Shown: positions 36,017 to 49,135 of the stretch, in pieces
Numbering within the stretch: position 1 is the stretch's first letter
Layout of the letters: every line of letters begins with the position of its first letter
Assembly (NCBI GenBank): GCA_025200525.1
Contig: CM045770.1
Location: 89,242,084-89,306,083, forward strand
Length of the DNA: 64,000 nt
Direction of reading: 5' to 3'
From: Camellia lanceoleosa
Taxonomy: Eukaryota; Streptophyta; Magnoliopsida; Ericales; Theaceae
Program-made: the position numbers and the translations under genes
Notes under the pieces: model-generated
The model's input: only the letters and a program-made list of their open reading frames with translations
Databases searched by the model: none
What the model was told of the DNA's origin: nothing

Positions 36017-37781
36017 TCTCCTACTCGTACATGAGTTGGCATGACACTGCTACATCTCTATCTCAATCTCCCTAAATATTTAACAATCTCATACTAGCCA
36101 ATGAACCGTGCGACCACTGAAAAACACCTGCATGTGGGAGCTTTATACTAGAACTCCAAAATGAGCCAATCTAGAGACATCAACTTGAAAATAAAAATAG
36201 TGTCTTATATACCCCAGACCCATCTAATTACACTGGTCCAAAAAACATCTATAATCCCTCAAAAGAGCATGTTTGACCCTCTTAATTCTTGCAATATATC
36301 CACACTCAATCCGCCTCTTATACAGAGCGATGTGAGTTACCGGCAGTGAATATACAATAATGGTGTAATACTAGATGATCTTCCCTTTGCCCTCATGTCA
36401 TTTAGTTTAGGATTGATCGCTTTTCCAGTGATGTCCCTTAAGGCCGAATCATACATGACCGTAAGCAACATACCAAAATAGCAGAACATCAACTCCTTAC
36501 CTTATGACATAGTCAAAAGTCACAAAAGGGTACATAAATGAAATTCATATCAATAATGACACGTAAGACTCACATGGTGAGGAAATAGAGATCCATTCTC
36601 TCACCTTGTTACTCGGTCACCAAGCACATGTAGTATGAATACATGCTACGGTTAAGTAACTCTTCCAAAGAGTGACGTCATACTCGATACACCGTACAGA
36701 TCTTAGTTTAGTCCCTTTCTAGCGCCTAACCCGAATTCTCTATTTGCTCGTCTTCCAAGCACCAAATGAGATCTCGTATCTAGCTAATCATAACAGGCAC
36801 AACATGGAAAGTGGGTACTAACATCCATGTATAGTCCTTAACACGACTTCATCTTGGTTGTAACCAAGGCGATATACATAGTGGATAATTTAAGCCTCTT
36901 TTGGTTCCAAATAAAAATAAACCACAAGTCTCATCCTTGCTCACTCCCAAGCGTCAAGGGCAATTGCTCGTGTGAGTGAGCCAATCTTACTTGCTGACAT
37001 CATCATTTGCTAATCATTATGACACAAACCATAATAGTGTCAACATCCCATCATTTCACAACAAATAAGTGATTGATTTTGAAAAACACGACCACAGTCT
37101 GCGCAATTCTAGGTTCCAAGCATAAGTCTTATTAGCACCTCTTGCTATAAGCATATACAATAGAATCCACTGTGCCCTTCACATGAAGTGGTTCAAGATC
37201 ACTACCTCTTGCACAATTACCTCTTTAAAGATATTTTGGTGACCAATCTACATTCATTTAAGATGTGCCCAACTAGCGCATTGAATTTTACAAGGAGCAA
37301 ATTTATATACTACTAGTAAAGCATTCTATTCACAGTCTAATAAGTAAGGTCAATGTCTAAACTACTCAGTTGACCATTTACCAAAGATAACACTCATCAT
37401 GCCGAATACGTCCACATAGCGTACTTCAGGCTCCCACAACAAAAAAGATCAAGGAATATAGGTCATTTGTTTCTCCCAAAGACAATATGAGGATTCACTC
37501 AATAGTTAAGACTCTGGCTTTTACCGATAGGTAAGTCCATGATTTTGCAATTTTGTATCTAGAATCATTCTAGGATATTCCTTATGTAAGTCATCAAAGA
37601 CAAACAGGGAATTCTCTCAAAACAATCCCTAAAGATCGTACATCCGAGCATATAAATTATATCACCCATGTCTATCATATCTTAAACAGAGGATTGCTTA
37701 CCCTAGGTGGCGACAACCTTATAAATTCCTGGCTCATAATGATTAAAGAAAAACTTCTTTTGGATCATTGATCATGCCTCA
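36017..37781 (-). other. RE1 internal region, part 1
   Basis: No coding on either strand that I can support. Immediately inside the LTR the minus strand reads GAGTAGGAGA, a short purine-rich run that could serve as polypurine tract. Ends at the CCTCA duplication of large LTR copy C. Confidence 0.55.
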
Positions 37782-40700
37782 TGTAGACACCCCATTTTTG
37801 ACCAACCTTAAGACTCAGACGTCACCGATTGAGCACTTGGTGATGTTGTATACTGTGCTCGTTCTGAGGTTGCGGAGTCTTGGCCGTGAGCCTTGCCTCC
37901 GAACTTCTGGACTTTTCTGTGCCTCAACCAAGCTTAGTTTTCTCTGCTTTTCTTCCGAGAGGAGAGGTCTCAGATCATCTCTCGGCCATAGGCTATGTTT
38001 CGTGGTCGCAGCCATTTTTTCCATTTCGAGTTAACTACCTCCGTTTGCTTTTGGCATGCATCTTATTTACTCCTTTTGAGGGACACTGGGTCCGAGAGAC
38101 CAACTGTGGTCGAACACCACTCCAACCTTCATTTCGCATCGGTTGGGCTCATTTTTGGTGGAGGCCTTATTTTCATTATTAGGAAGCTTGTAGGAGGGTG
38201 GGAGGCCAGCAATTGTTCTGACAACCAACTTTTTGTTTGGTCAAAAGTGGTTCAGCATGAATCCGGGAAGGAGAAAGTCTGCGCGGCTTCAACGAAACGG
38301 GCGTAACTCTTTGCACAAGAGGAATTAAGATATGAGGCCACCACCATTGAAAATCTTACTTCTGGGGTTTCATTTTTCACTCAAGAATCTCCTAAGTCCA
38401 AATCCGGGGGGAGGAGATATGGTTGGTTGAAGTCCGGTTGGACCGAATCTGCGCGACTTTACGGAAACTGGCATAACTTTATCTACAGAAGGAATTTTAA
38501 TGCAAGGTTTGCGGCATTGGAAAGCTAACTTCTGGGGCTTCATCCTAGGGTGTGGCCGGCCACTTTTTTCCCTTTGGCCTGGCCGGCCGGCCACTTTTCT
38601 TGGTGAATGATTTTTTTTGCCATTTTAAACTAGCCGGCCATTTTTGCCCCTGGGAGTGTGTTCCAGCCATGTATTTTGTTTTACACTTCACCCATGTCCG
38701 AGGGTTTGGCCATTTTGGGAGGAAACTTGGCTTGTTTTCCCTCCATTTTTTCCCCCTCCTTTTCCCATCCATTTTGCCTATATAACAGCAGCCCTAGGTC
38801 TGGTTTTGAGGGTTAGAAAAAATGCTTTGAGCTTCTTGTATTGTATCTCTCTCCTTCTACACTTCACCTCTCAAAAACCCTTAAGTTCCTACACCCTTTT
38901 CCCTACAAGCCCTAACACCACTCCACCTCATTCCATTCCAGCAGCTTGAAGCTGTTTTCCAGAGGCAAGGAGCACCCAAACTTGGTCGAAGAGGTTGCTA
39001 AGGGTTGGTCTTCAAGGGTGAGTCCCACTTTCCCCTTTTCTTGCATTTTTTTGGTCTATTTCTTAGTCCCTCTTGCTTGCTGTTTTGAGCTCCGGCCAAA
39101 ACTGAAATTGTCATTTTTTTGAGCTCATTTTTCTGTTTGATTAAGGGTTCTTACCTGTTTGGGACTTCCCACTACCACTTGCTTCATTATCCTCTTGGAT
39201 GCCTTTTTTTTTGCATGATATTTTTAGCCTATGTGTGATCTGTTTTGGAGCATGTCATAAACTGTATATAGGATTATTTTGAGCCCTTATTCAACATTAA
39301 AGAAGGGCTCAACACTTTTTGAGACCTCCATGTATCACTTGCCATTGTACCCCTCTTTGGTCCCTATTTTTGCATGTTTTGTTAGCTTATCTTGCTTCTG
39401 TTTTTCGGCCATGATTAGAGCTTAAAGTGGCCATATTTTGACCCCCTTGTCATGTTTCATTAAGGGTCTTTGGCTGTTTGATGAATATTTTGTATACTTT
39501 GTGTTATAGCCTTCTTGTGGCCTTAATCTTGCATTGCATTTTGAGCATGTTTATATACTGATTTGGGCTTGATCATATACTGTAAAATGCCATATTTTAG
39601 GACCCTCTTCAACATTGTTTAAGGTCCCTCACTTGTTTGAGACCCCCATACATCAGTTACTTCTTTGCCCCTTTGTTGGCCCATTTCTTGCATGAATTGT
39701 TTTCCATACTTGTATCTGTTTTTGGGGCTTGTCATCTACTTTAAAACATCATATTTTTGGCCCCTCTTCAATTTTGTAGAAGGCCCCTTTCCTATTTGGG
39801 GCCAGCAGCTGTGAGTTTCTTCATTACCTCCCTTGGCCCCCCATTTTTGCATGCTAATTTTGCCCTATTTTTACCCACTGTTTGGCCATGCTTCGAACTG
39901 TAAAAATGCTTTTTTTGGGGCTTCCTAGATTCTTTCCTCACACTTCATGTACGAATCATGCATGCATTGCATAGCTATAGGCCATTTCATGTGCTTAATT
40001 CCATGTTTCGGGACTCGTTCCTTGCATCAGGTTTCATTTCGCCATGCTTCGGGGCTGTTTTGCATGTCATTTTGCCTCTGAAATTTGCATGTTTGCATAT
40101 CATATTCCATGTCTTGCCATGTCTCATTAGAGTGGCATTCCGTGCCGTAGGTTCGGTCCTCGGTTTGCGTGCACGTGTGCACGTATTTTAAGTTGTCTCA
40201 TTTTCATCTAATGGCCTCTTATGTGAGTGTGGATGAGGCTCTCTCATGTTGGTGTAAGCCCATATTGCATTGCGTATGCCATTTCATCCATAGCATTGTG
40301 TATGCTCGATTGTGTATCACCTCGTGTAGCGTGTATGCCATTCCATGACATTGTGTATGTTAGGATTGTATCTTAGTTGCATTTCACGCATATCATGCAT
40401 ATTGCATCATGTTTGGGATAGGAGTTAGCCCGGGCACGGGAAACGAGGTACGTTCCGTACTCCGAGTGACGGAACGTATCTCAATTCCCAAGTCACCGAC
40501 ACTCTGGATTATCCATGATGGAGTTAGGTTTTGTTGTAGTGTTCTTATGCATTCATTCTATATTGAGTTGTGCAATTCGGCTCCTCGGCCATCATGCATC
40601 GAGATGCGTGATTGGTGGTACGAGGATCGAGACATGCATACATTTGTGAAAATACATTGATATGCCCCTTTCCTGCTCTCTGCAAAGATATCAAGAATCG

Positions 40701-42066
40701 CTTCCGAGGCTTGGCACGTTTTTCAAGAATCATTGCAAAACAGAGGCTAATTGGGGCATTCCAGTGGATTTCCGCGTAAAGCAGCCCAAACATGCATCAT
40801 TTCATCATCCGGAGCAAAATCAAGGCAGTCTCTGGCTTGCATGCTAGTTTTATTATTTTCTTAATTAATTTGTAAATTAATTAGGAATTTGTACATTATT
40901 TGGACTGTATTATTTGGACTGTACTATTCTTTCATTCGGGACTATATATTTATTTGGACCCTCTGCGCGAGGGCATAATTGTAATAAGTATGGGTGAGTG
41001 TGATGTATGTCTGCCAACCCCACATCTTTTTTCCCTTTTATTTACCTGCTTATGATGGTTAGATTAGGGCATATTTCAATTAGTATACAGTATGACTGCA
41101 TGTTTGCATCATTCATCTGTTTTGCATGCACCGGGCTCGGCGCATTATACAAACTGCATTTGTATTTCAATTCCAAATTGATTACGTGTTAGTTGTAGCA
41201 TTCCATATGCTATGTTTAGAATAGCCGAGCCTGCTATAGTTGCATCTTTGCATGTGTTACATTAGGCATTCCTGTATATTTAGGATCATGCATGATTTCT
41301 AATGAGCTTCTGTTTTGGCTTGGAGTACTCGGTGAGTTTTATGCTTTAGCATCCTTGCATGCGTGTGAGTGACTGCCATGAATAGCATGCTTACCATGAG
41401 GCTATGTGCTTATGTGATATAACTGCCTTGAATGCCTGTGGGTGGAGGTTGGGTTACTTGGATTGGAACAATTCATCAAATGCCTGTTTTAAGCCCACTA
41501 GATAGTGGCAAAATCACATTTTTCTAAGCCCACCCGAGGGTGGCAAAATCTGTATTTTAAGCCTACCTGCGGGTAGCAAACCATCTTTCAAAAACAAACA
41601 TGAAATGTTTTGTCCAAATTCTATACTTGTATGTCATCACATAGTAACCTAGGCTAATAACCGGAATAAGAACACACAATGTTTTCAAAAATAGATATCA
41701 TGGTTAGTAGAGGCCGGTCTTTGATCGGGCGAGCGGGGGTGCTCACGAAGTGACCTTCCCCAATCGTACCCAAGTTCCTGAGCCGAGGCAACTTTGGTGA
41801 TGACGGACACGTGGCCTTTGGCACCAAGTCAAGGTTTCCTAAATTTCCCATTAAAAAAAAAAATTTAGGTGGGGACTCTATATCTGGCAAAGCAGTCTAT
41901 GTTTGACACTTCTTTCAAAAATCAGTTTTCTGAAAACGATTTGCTGGATTTGGACTCTTTGGTTCAAGATTAAGGACCGTGACATTTGAGTCCTTGAACT
42001 GTAGTGACCCCAATATGAACGGAACGGGACTTAACCCTCCTTGGGATGCGTTCGGGGACGTCTACA
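37782..42066 (+). mobile_element. large solo LTR (or LTR-only derivative), copy C, inserted in RE1
   Basis: 4285 bp from TGTAGACACCCCATTTTTGA to GGGGACGTCTACA with a perfect 5-bp TSD CCTCA (37777-37781 and 42067-42071). This is the cleanest copy and defines the family ends. No protein coding. It includes a TATA box at 38778-38786, GGCCGGCC palindromes at 38555-38640, and the conserved block near 40420-40520 shared with copies A and B. A TGGGGACTCTA sequence about 200 bp before its 3' end (41870s) is the counterpart of a TGGCGACTCTG in copy A, which resembles a tRNA-primer site. Confidence 0.9.
38778..38786 (+). promoter_or_regulatory. TATA box of large LTR copy C
   Basis: CTATATAAC about 1 kb into the element, followed by a CT-rich leader-like stretch. 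Matches the promoter position expected of a U3/R boundary. Confidence 0.5.
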
Positions 42067-42071
42067 CCTCA

Positions 42072-43005
42072 GTAGTCTTCATCGATCATCGTTGGCCTAT
42101 CATGGCTGGACAAAATCTAAGAACCACTATTTCGATAACTGTTTTAAGCTATAAAATATTTATTGGAATTAGCAACCTTTTTGTGCTCCTAACTTTTCAC
42201 CATAAAAATAGAAGGTAAATCCCTACGGATCTACTTATCTAATTCTCCAATGAGAAGTTGGGTCACAATGTCCACAAATCAATGTTCTGAACTTATGTCA
42301 ATCATAGCCTCAGTCGAAATAACCTCACTACCCAGGAGGAAGTCTTCTCATGGTCTACACCTTCCTCAATGGTGCGACTTTTCGGTATCTAGCGAGCTTT
42401 ATGCCTCAACAATGACTATCCAAATTGCGCATAACTTTAGAACAGTTTCGTGTCATAATGGAAAGTCAACCAAATTATAGAAATGGTTAATCCTCAAAGA
42501 CTTTGTCTTAAACTGCGCAACATTGATTCACTTTCTAAAAACAGGGGACTAGAGCCTTTGGCATTATCCTAGGCTCTTTATCATCTTGCAGAACAATTAT
42601 GAATGTTTTCCTCTCAATCACCTAGTGATAATCTGGAAAATTTTCACATTCGCTACCACACAACAAGAAATGTAGAGTATTCTTCTCTAATGTAGTAATC
42701 CACTAGTACGCACATCACTTTCACCATCCCTAGCATATTGGAAATTTCTTTCTATTCTTAACTAGGCTACATAAAGCACTATACTTAGAATTCTCTATCT
42801 TATAGAGTTTCAAAACTCTATTCACGTCACCCTTACTAAGAAAACTTTATGTGACTTAGTTACACTATCACAAAGCTGCTTACCTATATGCACATGACCT
42901 GGAGGGTTTACATGACAGCATACAATAATGCGCCACATTGCCTTAAGTGTTTACAAGATAGCATACAATAATACGCCATAGAACCTTAGGTCTTAACTTC
43001 GCAAT
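42072..43005 (-). other. RE1 internal region, part 2
   Basis: Lies between large LTR copy C and solo LTR D2. No coding or repeat structure supported. Confidence 0.5.
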
Positions 43006-44217
43006 TATCACGACCCAAACCAATCCCTATAGGTTTAGCGTCGTAACCAGCTAGTAATTCTTAGATTACTAAAGGCCTCTTAACAAAATTTCATGTTATT
43101 AGGGGCTGCAGAAGCAAATATATAAACATACATAGTCCATTGAGCTATGAAGACATACATAGGATAGATAATTTTAAACTTTCATAAATTTATGAGTGAC
43201 GTCAAAAGGCGCAGTAATTACACGTCACTCTATACACTATACATACAAGTAGGACTTGTCCATAGTCAAAACAAAGAACCAAATTCTGAAATATAAAAAT
43301 GTGGCCACGGGACTTGACATGATCCGAAACCTCCTCAAGAGGCGCGAAGGGTGGCTGACAAAACGGAATTCCAGGCCATCAACTTTGAGCCTGGTCATGT
43401 GTCTGATCACCTACATACATAATATAAATAGTGAGCGGGCACCCAGTGAATAATAACAAAGTAAAAGGGTTTTAATGAATGTTGTCCACACAGTTACAAA
43501 AAACAGAAATAGGTTTATGATCATGTTCATAAATCAAAGTTCATAACAGAAACAATTCAGAATCATACTCGTAATCAGAATTTGTAGTTAATCATATGTG
43601 GTACATCCATTAGGTCTAGCAAAAATAGTTGACCCATAAAGGGATGGCCATAAAGGCATAGAGATGACTCACATGTACGGAGACGGTACAGTTGGCTTAT
43701 GAGACGTACAGTTGACCCATAAAGGGACGTATATAGAAGGATTCATAATAGTTGGCTCATGAGACGTACAGTTGGCCCACAATTGGGACGTAACAGAACA
43801 GATAACAGATATCATTTGAAACTAATGATGTCACGAGTACATTTCAAAAATTTGGACAATCATTCATTCATACAGAAAACAATATTTCAGAAAACTGATC
43901 ATTTCATATCATCAGAAAATAATTAAAGTTAAACATAACTTTACGGAGTTATTACTCACAAATAACTGGTGACTCCAAATAGACGAGTGGAGTAGGCAAT
44001 TCACTTAACTTGAGGAGCGTGACCTACATAACATGACAGATACATATATTGAAACACACGCTCAAATTATACATAACTTATTTCATTTGTTCTTAGTGTG
44101 TTTCTAGCCTTTATCCTTATTATAGTGTTTTAATCTTGGCCTAGAAATCCCTAGGATGGAATGAGGATGCAAAAATGTACTTGAAAACATTTTCCAAAAC
44201 TTACTGAAAACAGGGTC

Positions 44218-44535
44218 TACGCTCGAGCGTGGCTTTCCTCGCTCGAGCGAACATACAAAATGTGAGGGTCTGCTCGAGCTCAACTTCCTTTGCTTGAGCG
44301 GTCTGCAAACTTTGAAAAAGTACTGGTTGTTTGATTTTCACGCTCGACGGATCGATCCCCGCTTGAGCGTGATACTCCAACCTTTGCTCGAGCGTGACTT
44401 TTGTCGCTCGAGCGATCGACAAAAACACAGGAACTTCTGGGAGCATGCATTTCATGCTCGAGTGAACTTCTGGTCGCTTGAGCGGAGGTGCAAAAACAAA
44501 GGTGGTCGCTCGAGTGTACAATACTTCGCTCAAGT
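44218..44535. repeat. CTCGAGCG palindrome cluster inside solo LTR D2
   Basis: About twelve half-sites or full sites of GCTCGAGCG, CTTGAGCG or CTCGAGTG in ~320 bp, many in pairs facing each other (for example CGCTCGAGCGA and CGCTCGAGCGTGG), separated by 10-30 bp of unique sequence. A 380-bp minus-strand ORF here exists because of the repeat periodicity. Confidence 0.8.
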
Positions 44536-45207
44536 GGAGAATGCAAATTCTGAAATTTCCATATTTGCTTCCAAAGTCCAAAACTCGATCTTAAAGCATC
44601 AAAACTCGATTTTCTGGGCCAAAACTTAACGAAACACTTAGAAACTCATAAAACATCATGAATTAAGGATCATTTCAAGAAATCATGGCCCAATAGCTTG
44701 CCAATTGTGCAAAACTTCAATTTAAAATTTATGAATGTTCCATGAACATGACATGCATGAATTTTTTTGAACTTAAGCTTCTCAAAACATGATCAAATGC
44801 TACAAAACAACATGAAACTTGGTGATTTCCCAAAATTAAGGTGAATTCAAGACATGTATGGGGGAATTCTTGGAAATTAAACTCAAAATATGAGAAAATA
44901 TGCATGCATGCATGATATGGCTTAATACTCTACATTTCTAACTCAATTCTTACATTAATCAACTCAATTCTCTAGAGTTCATGTCTTACACTTCATAGTT
45001 GCTCAATCAAAGGGTTGGATTCTTACCTAAACTTGTCAAGATGAGAGCTAGAAGTTTGGTCCTTGAGTTCCTAAGTCCAAATTCACAAGTTCTCTAGCAA
45101 TCTTTATAATTTGAGCTCAACTTCTCTTCTTTCTCTCACTCTTACGTTTTGATGATCAAACAAGAGGAAATGGAAGTGTAAAAATGTGTAGGAGTCAATG
45201 AGGTGGC

Positions 45208-45215
45208 CTTATATA
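45208..45215 (-). promoter_or_regulatory. TATA box of solo LTR D2
   Basis: Minus strand GCCTATATAAGGCCACC, a GC-flanked TATA typical of an LTR promoter. The equivalent in D1 (about 6460-6480) is no longer recognisable. Confidence 0.45.
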
Positions 45216-46852
45216 GGCTTGACTAACAAATTTATTAATTTAGGCTTAATTGAGCATTAATCATTCTAACTATTTTGTTCCAAATCGAATTTCAATTAAA
45301 CCTACCATAAAATTTTAAGAATTCTAATTAACACATAAATGAAGTCAATTTCTGAATCAGATGCCAATAAGGCCTTAGATTTGCAAAATAGATTGGAAAC
45401 GTGAACAGATCATTCTATGCTAAACAGATAAGGCAACATAAATAAGGAAACACACATGCAATTTAATTCAGGTTTTAATTTCAAGAACTTATTAGGCATA
45501 TTAAAGCATGGATTAACGTTAATCATGGGTCAGGGTTGTTACAACAACCTTATGAGAAGTAAAATACAGACAAGCTGTCTAACGGTTACAGATCGCCTGT
45601 AGATGGCTCTCTGCTAACCCATTACTCAAATGAAGTGTAAAATCTGATATAGAGGACACTTAGTTAGGGATATAGGCAGCAAACTAAAGTGTAATTCCCA
45701 ATTGGGAAACATTTTGCACCATCATCGACCTAACATTAATAATATTTAATTCTTTATCTCTACTATATCATTGTGTTGCTGAGTACTAAGAATAATTAAT
45801 TTTCTAAGCATCCATTTCTCTTCACAGAGTTTTCTAAAATAACTCAAATAGATACTCGCCACCTTGGTCAAAACTAAAAGCACGAAAGTTATTATCTGAT
45901 TGATCTCGACCTCATATGTGCAATGTCAAAAATCATCTCAAAACTTTTGACTTATGAGAGATCAAATAATCTTGATTCAGATGCGTATCGTAATCTATAA
46001 ATATGTCAAGATTGAGGCTAGCTATCATATCCTTACACATATCCAGTCACAAATGTCATAATGGATTAAATATGCCAATACAAATGCCCTTCTGCGGCTT
46101 TCCTACTTACTTGTGCGCAACCATTACGAGCAAAGTTACATGTTCATATAAGAGCAGGATGTCACAAGTGAGTGGGCCCGAGAGGGCCTACTCAAACTAT
46201 CCATGTCATCTTCTTATTAATGTGATTAAGTACAATAAGCCACCGATTCATGACCAATGTCATAAACTAATTCCAATCATCCTAATGTGTGAGTTCTCGA
46301 AGACAAGTTTTAAAGGTTTAGGCCTAACTAGGTAATGACACACGATTAATTCATGTTCACTAGATCGTAAAAAGATGTCATGGAGATATCAAATGTGCTT
46401 AAGTCGCAAATTTAACTAGTAAGTGCTAATCTCCTGCACCTTCAAGTCAATTTTATTCTCTATACACTTTATTGCATCTAGTTGAAAGATGACGATACTC
46501 CTCTTGCCATCTTTATTTCTCACTTCATAGTTACTTACAATTAATTCTTCTATTTACAAGAATGAGAGAATAAGTTATGAATCTATGATAGCTCCCGAAG
46601 TAATTTAAGCACGAATTAGGCTAAAGAGTTTAATTCAACACAATGCTCTTACGAGCCATGTGTCAAATTCTTAGAGTCATACAAACTTGTTGACCTTGAC
46701 CTTTTCATTACTATGCTGCAACGTTTGCGCTTAGTGGTAAACGTTATTCAAAAGCGTTAGCCTAGCTAAGGAATCATACAAAGAAGTACCTCCTCATGTC
46801 TCACACTCAAGTGTGGAAACAGTAAGTGTCCAAACTTAGACAAGTTGGCAAT

Positions 46853-46985
46853 GCTAATAGATTTTGCAGCCACTTAGCGCTAATATTTTCACTTAATGTT
46901 AATAGATTTTGCAGCCACTTGGCGCTAATCTTTTCATTTAGTGTTAATAGATTTTTTTTGTTACTACTAAGCGCTAATCTTTTAA
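46853..46985. repeat. 45-bp tandem repeat, three units
   Basis: GCTAATAGATTTTGCAGCCA at 46853, GTTAATAGATTTTGCAGCCA at 46898 and GTTAATAGATTTTTTTTGTT at 46943, exactly 45 bp apart, with GCGCTAAT following each. Confidence 0.9.
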
Positions 46986-48339
46986 CTTCAAGTGATACTT
47001 TAATGCACACTATTATAGTGCGTGAAATTTTGCTCCATCTACTTCCAATAGTTGGGTAGAGAGCAAAACACTACTCGTACCGGTTACTCGTCTTAGACTT
47101 AATGACTAATTCATTTAAACTCGCATTTCTTGCATCATCCAATGATGTGACTCTTGAAAGTTACTTCATCCAATGATGCAACATTATTACAAGTCAAATT
47201 ACAAAGTCAATTCGCGTAGCTTAATAGTCAAGATCATATACAGATCTATTAAGGGCTTAATAATTTCATAATTCCAAAACATGCCAATCAAAACTACGTA
47301 ACATGACGCTAACCATAGCACATACATCAGTTTTTATTGTGAACAGGGCAACAAAACCACAATGACGTTGAGTCATGTTTCTTTACTTTGGCTCAATTAA
47401 GGTCTGACCTAAAGTCTCCAAGACTTTTTGCTTATCTAAAGAATATGATTGCATTGTTCACATTTGAACATCTCTACTAAGTCTAGGTCAACCAAATTAA
47501 CTTCCATAAGCTAAGTCAATTTAGAGAGAAATTTGCATTGGGATTAATTTGATTAGCATAATATAATTTTGCCGCAAAAATCTAAATTAAATAGTGACAA
47601 TATTACACAAGTCACAAGATCGAAAATGCGCTATGCTCGTAATCATCTCTTGCGCCATAGGTGACAATTATCTAAAATTTAATTTAATTCATGTGCAAAA
47701 TATTAGTTTTCGGGAGTAAATCTACAGAGATATTTCTTAACCAAACAACCTCCCACTGACTATGACATGTCTAAAGCATGATAAAATATTCTAATTACAA
47801 ACAATAGTATCTTAATATTGATTCACAATCAACTCATGCTATGTTACATTTAATAATGAAATTTAAATAAATAAATAAAAATTAATGATGCTATTCTAAT
47901 CACAACATATTAGAAACTCTAGGCAAAAAATAATAATATGTTGTGTTTAATATTCAGATTATGCCATAACAGAAAGTACATCACTTTTGAAATTTTTTGG
48001 TATTTTAAATAATTAATAAATACACATAAAATCAGAAATAAATATCCTAGAATCTGGAAAAATGCAAAAATCATACCAGTAAATAGTAAACCATACAGTA
48101 GTCTACTGTAAAAATTTCAGCCTCAGAAACTTAGTCATGCAACCCCAGAAACATTTTAAAGCAAAAATAATGAATTATTATTTTAGGAAAATTATTTTTT
48201 ATTTTCATAAAATTTTGAAAATTTTACAGTAGATAAAAAATTTAATTCTGAGTGTAACAGTACCAACCACGCTTAAAACAAATTTATAACGAATTATTTA
48301 TGACCATTTAAAACAATTCTAAATTTTTAAAACAAACAA

Positions 48340-48545
48340 ACAAACAGAGCCTTAAAAACCAGCAGCCAAGGCGGTGTGGAAAATGACGTGCGCGTAACAG
48401 CGCGAACGGCGCAAGACGCGCATGTGGACGACATGGACAACGCGCGCGTAGGCAGCACGTACGGCGGATGTGTATTGGTGGAACGCATGGCAGACACGTT
48501 GCAAGCGCTGGCGGCATTAGCTGGCGTGTGAGGCATACGTGCCGC
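48340..48545. other. GC-rich patch inside RE1
   Basis: Roughly 200 bp rich in CGCG (ACGCGCATG, AACGCGCGCG) within otherwise AT-rich RE1. The two minus-strand ORFs here (about 70 and 100 codons) have no recognisable domain. Confidence 0.4.
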
Positions 48546-49120
48546 CTTCCGGGGTGATTTCTGGTCCAATTTGGTACTGCCGGACTCCATTTTCCAAAAT
48601 AAAAATATTGGTAGACTCAAAAATGGCATTTAACAAACACAAATAATGGAGTGTAGTACACACTCTCTCTAATGATAGTGCAAATACAAAAACTTTGCAC
48701 TTCATCTTCTTCCTTAAGCCACCAAAAAACACAAAACGAATCCAAATTAAGGTTTGTTTTTTCTTATCAACCGTAAGTCAGAATCATGCCCGTAATATAC
48801 CATTTCGAAGGTATTGAAATGAGGATTCCAAATATATAATTTTCATAACATAAAAACAAAGCAGGTAAAACCAGTATGCAAGTTACGAAAAATTAAATAT
48901 GAATCTTTATTTTTCTCAAAATCCAACTGTTGGATATTCATGAAACTTTGCAGATATATTCTACATAAAATATAATACAACATATATAAATTTCAGGTTG
49001 ATCAGAGAAAGTTCAAAAAAATATTAATTTTTCATGCATATATCATATGTATATATATATACATATATAATTATATACATATTTTAATGCACAAAAAATA
49101 AGCACGAAAATACCCATTTA

Positions 49121-49134
49121 TGGCTCTGATACCA
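49121..49134 (-). promoter_or_regulatory. RE1 primer-binding site (tRNA-Met type)
   Basis: Minus strand TGGTATCAGAGCCA, one base inside the 5' LTR. This is the standard complement of the 3' end of initiator tRNA-Met and fixes the orientation of RE1. Confidence 0.85.
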
Positions 49135-49135
49135 T

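Larger units (their letters stand above)
43006..45543 (-). mobile_element. solo LTR D2, inserted in RE1
   Basis: Reverse-oriented relative of D1: on the minus strand it begins TGTAACAACCCTGACC and ends GGTTTGGGTCGTGATA. The flanks GCAAT (43001-43005) and ACAAC (45544-45548) match at three of five bases; the differences are transitions, so a decayed TSD is plausible. 2538 bp, non-coding. It carries a CTCGAGCG cluster (44218-44535) and a minus-strand TATA box at 45208-45215. Confidence 0.8.
45549..49120 (-). other. RE1 internal region, part 3
   Basis: About 3.6 kb reading towards the 5' LTR (49136-49591). No coding; contains a 45-bp tandem repeat (46853-46985) and an isolated GC-rich patch (48340-48545). 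Confidence 0.55.

Noticed and set aside
44201..44581. Minus-strand ORF of 126 codons and an overlapping 88-codon ORF
   Set aside because: Both arise from the CTCGAGCG repeat periodicity in solo LTR D2, giving Arg/Ser/Leu/Glu-rich low-complexity translations with no domain.
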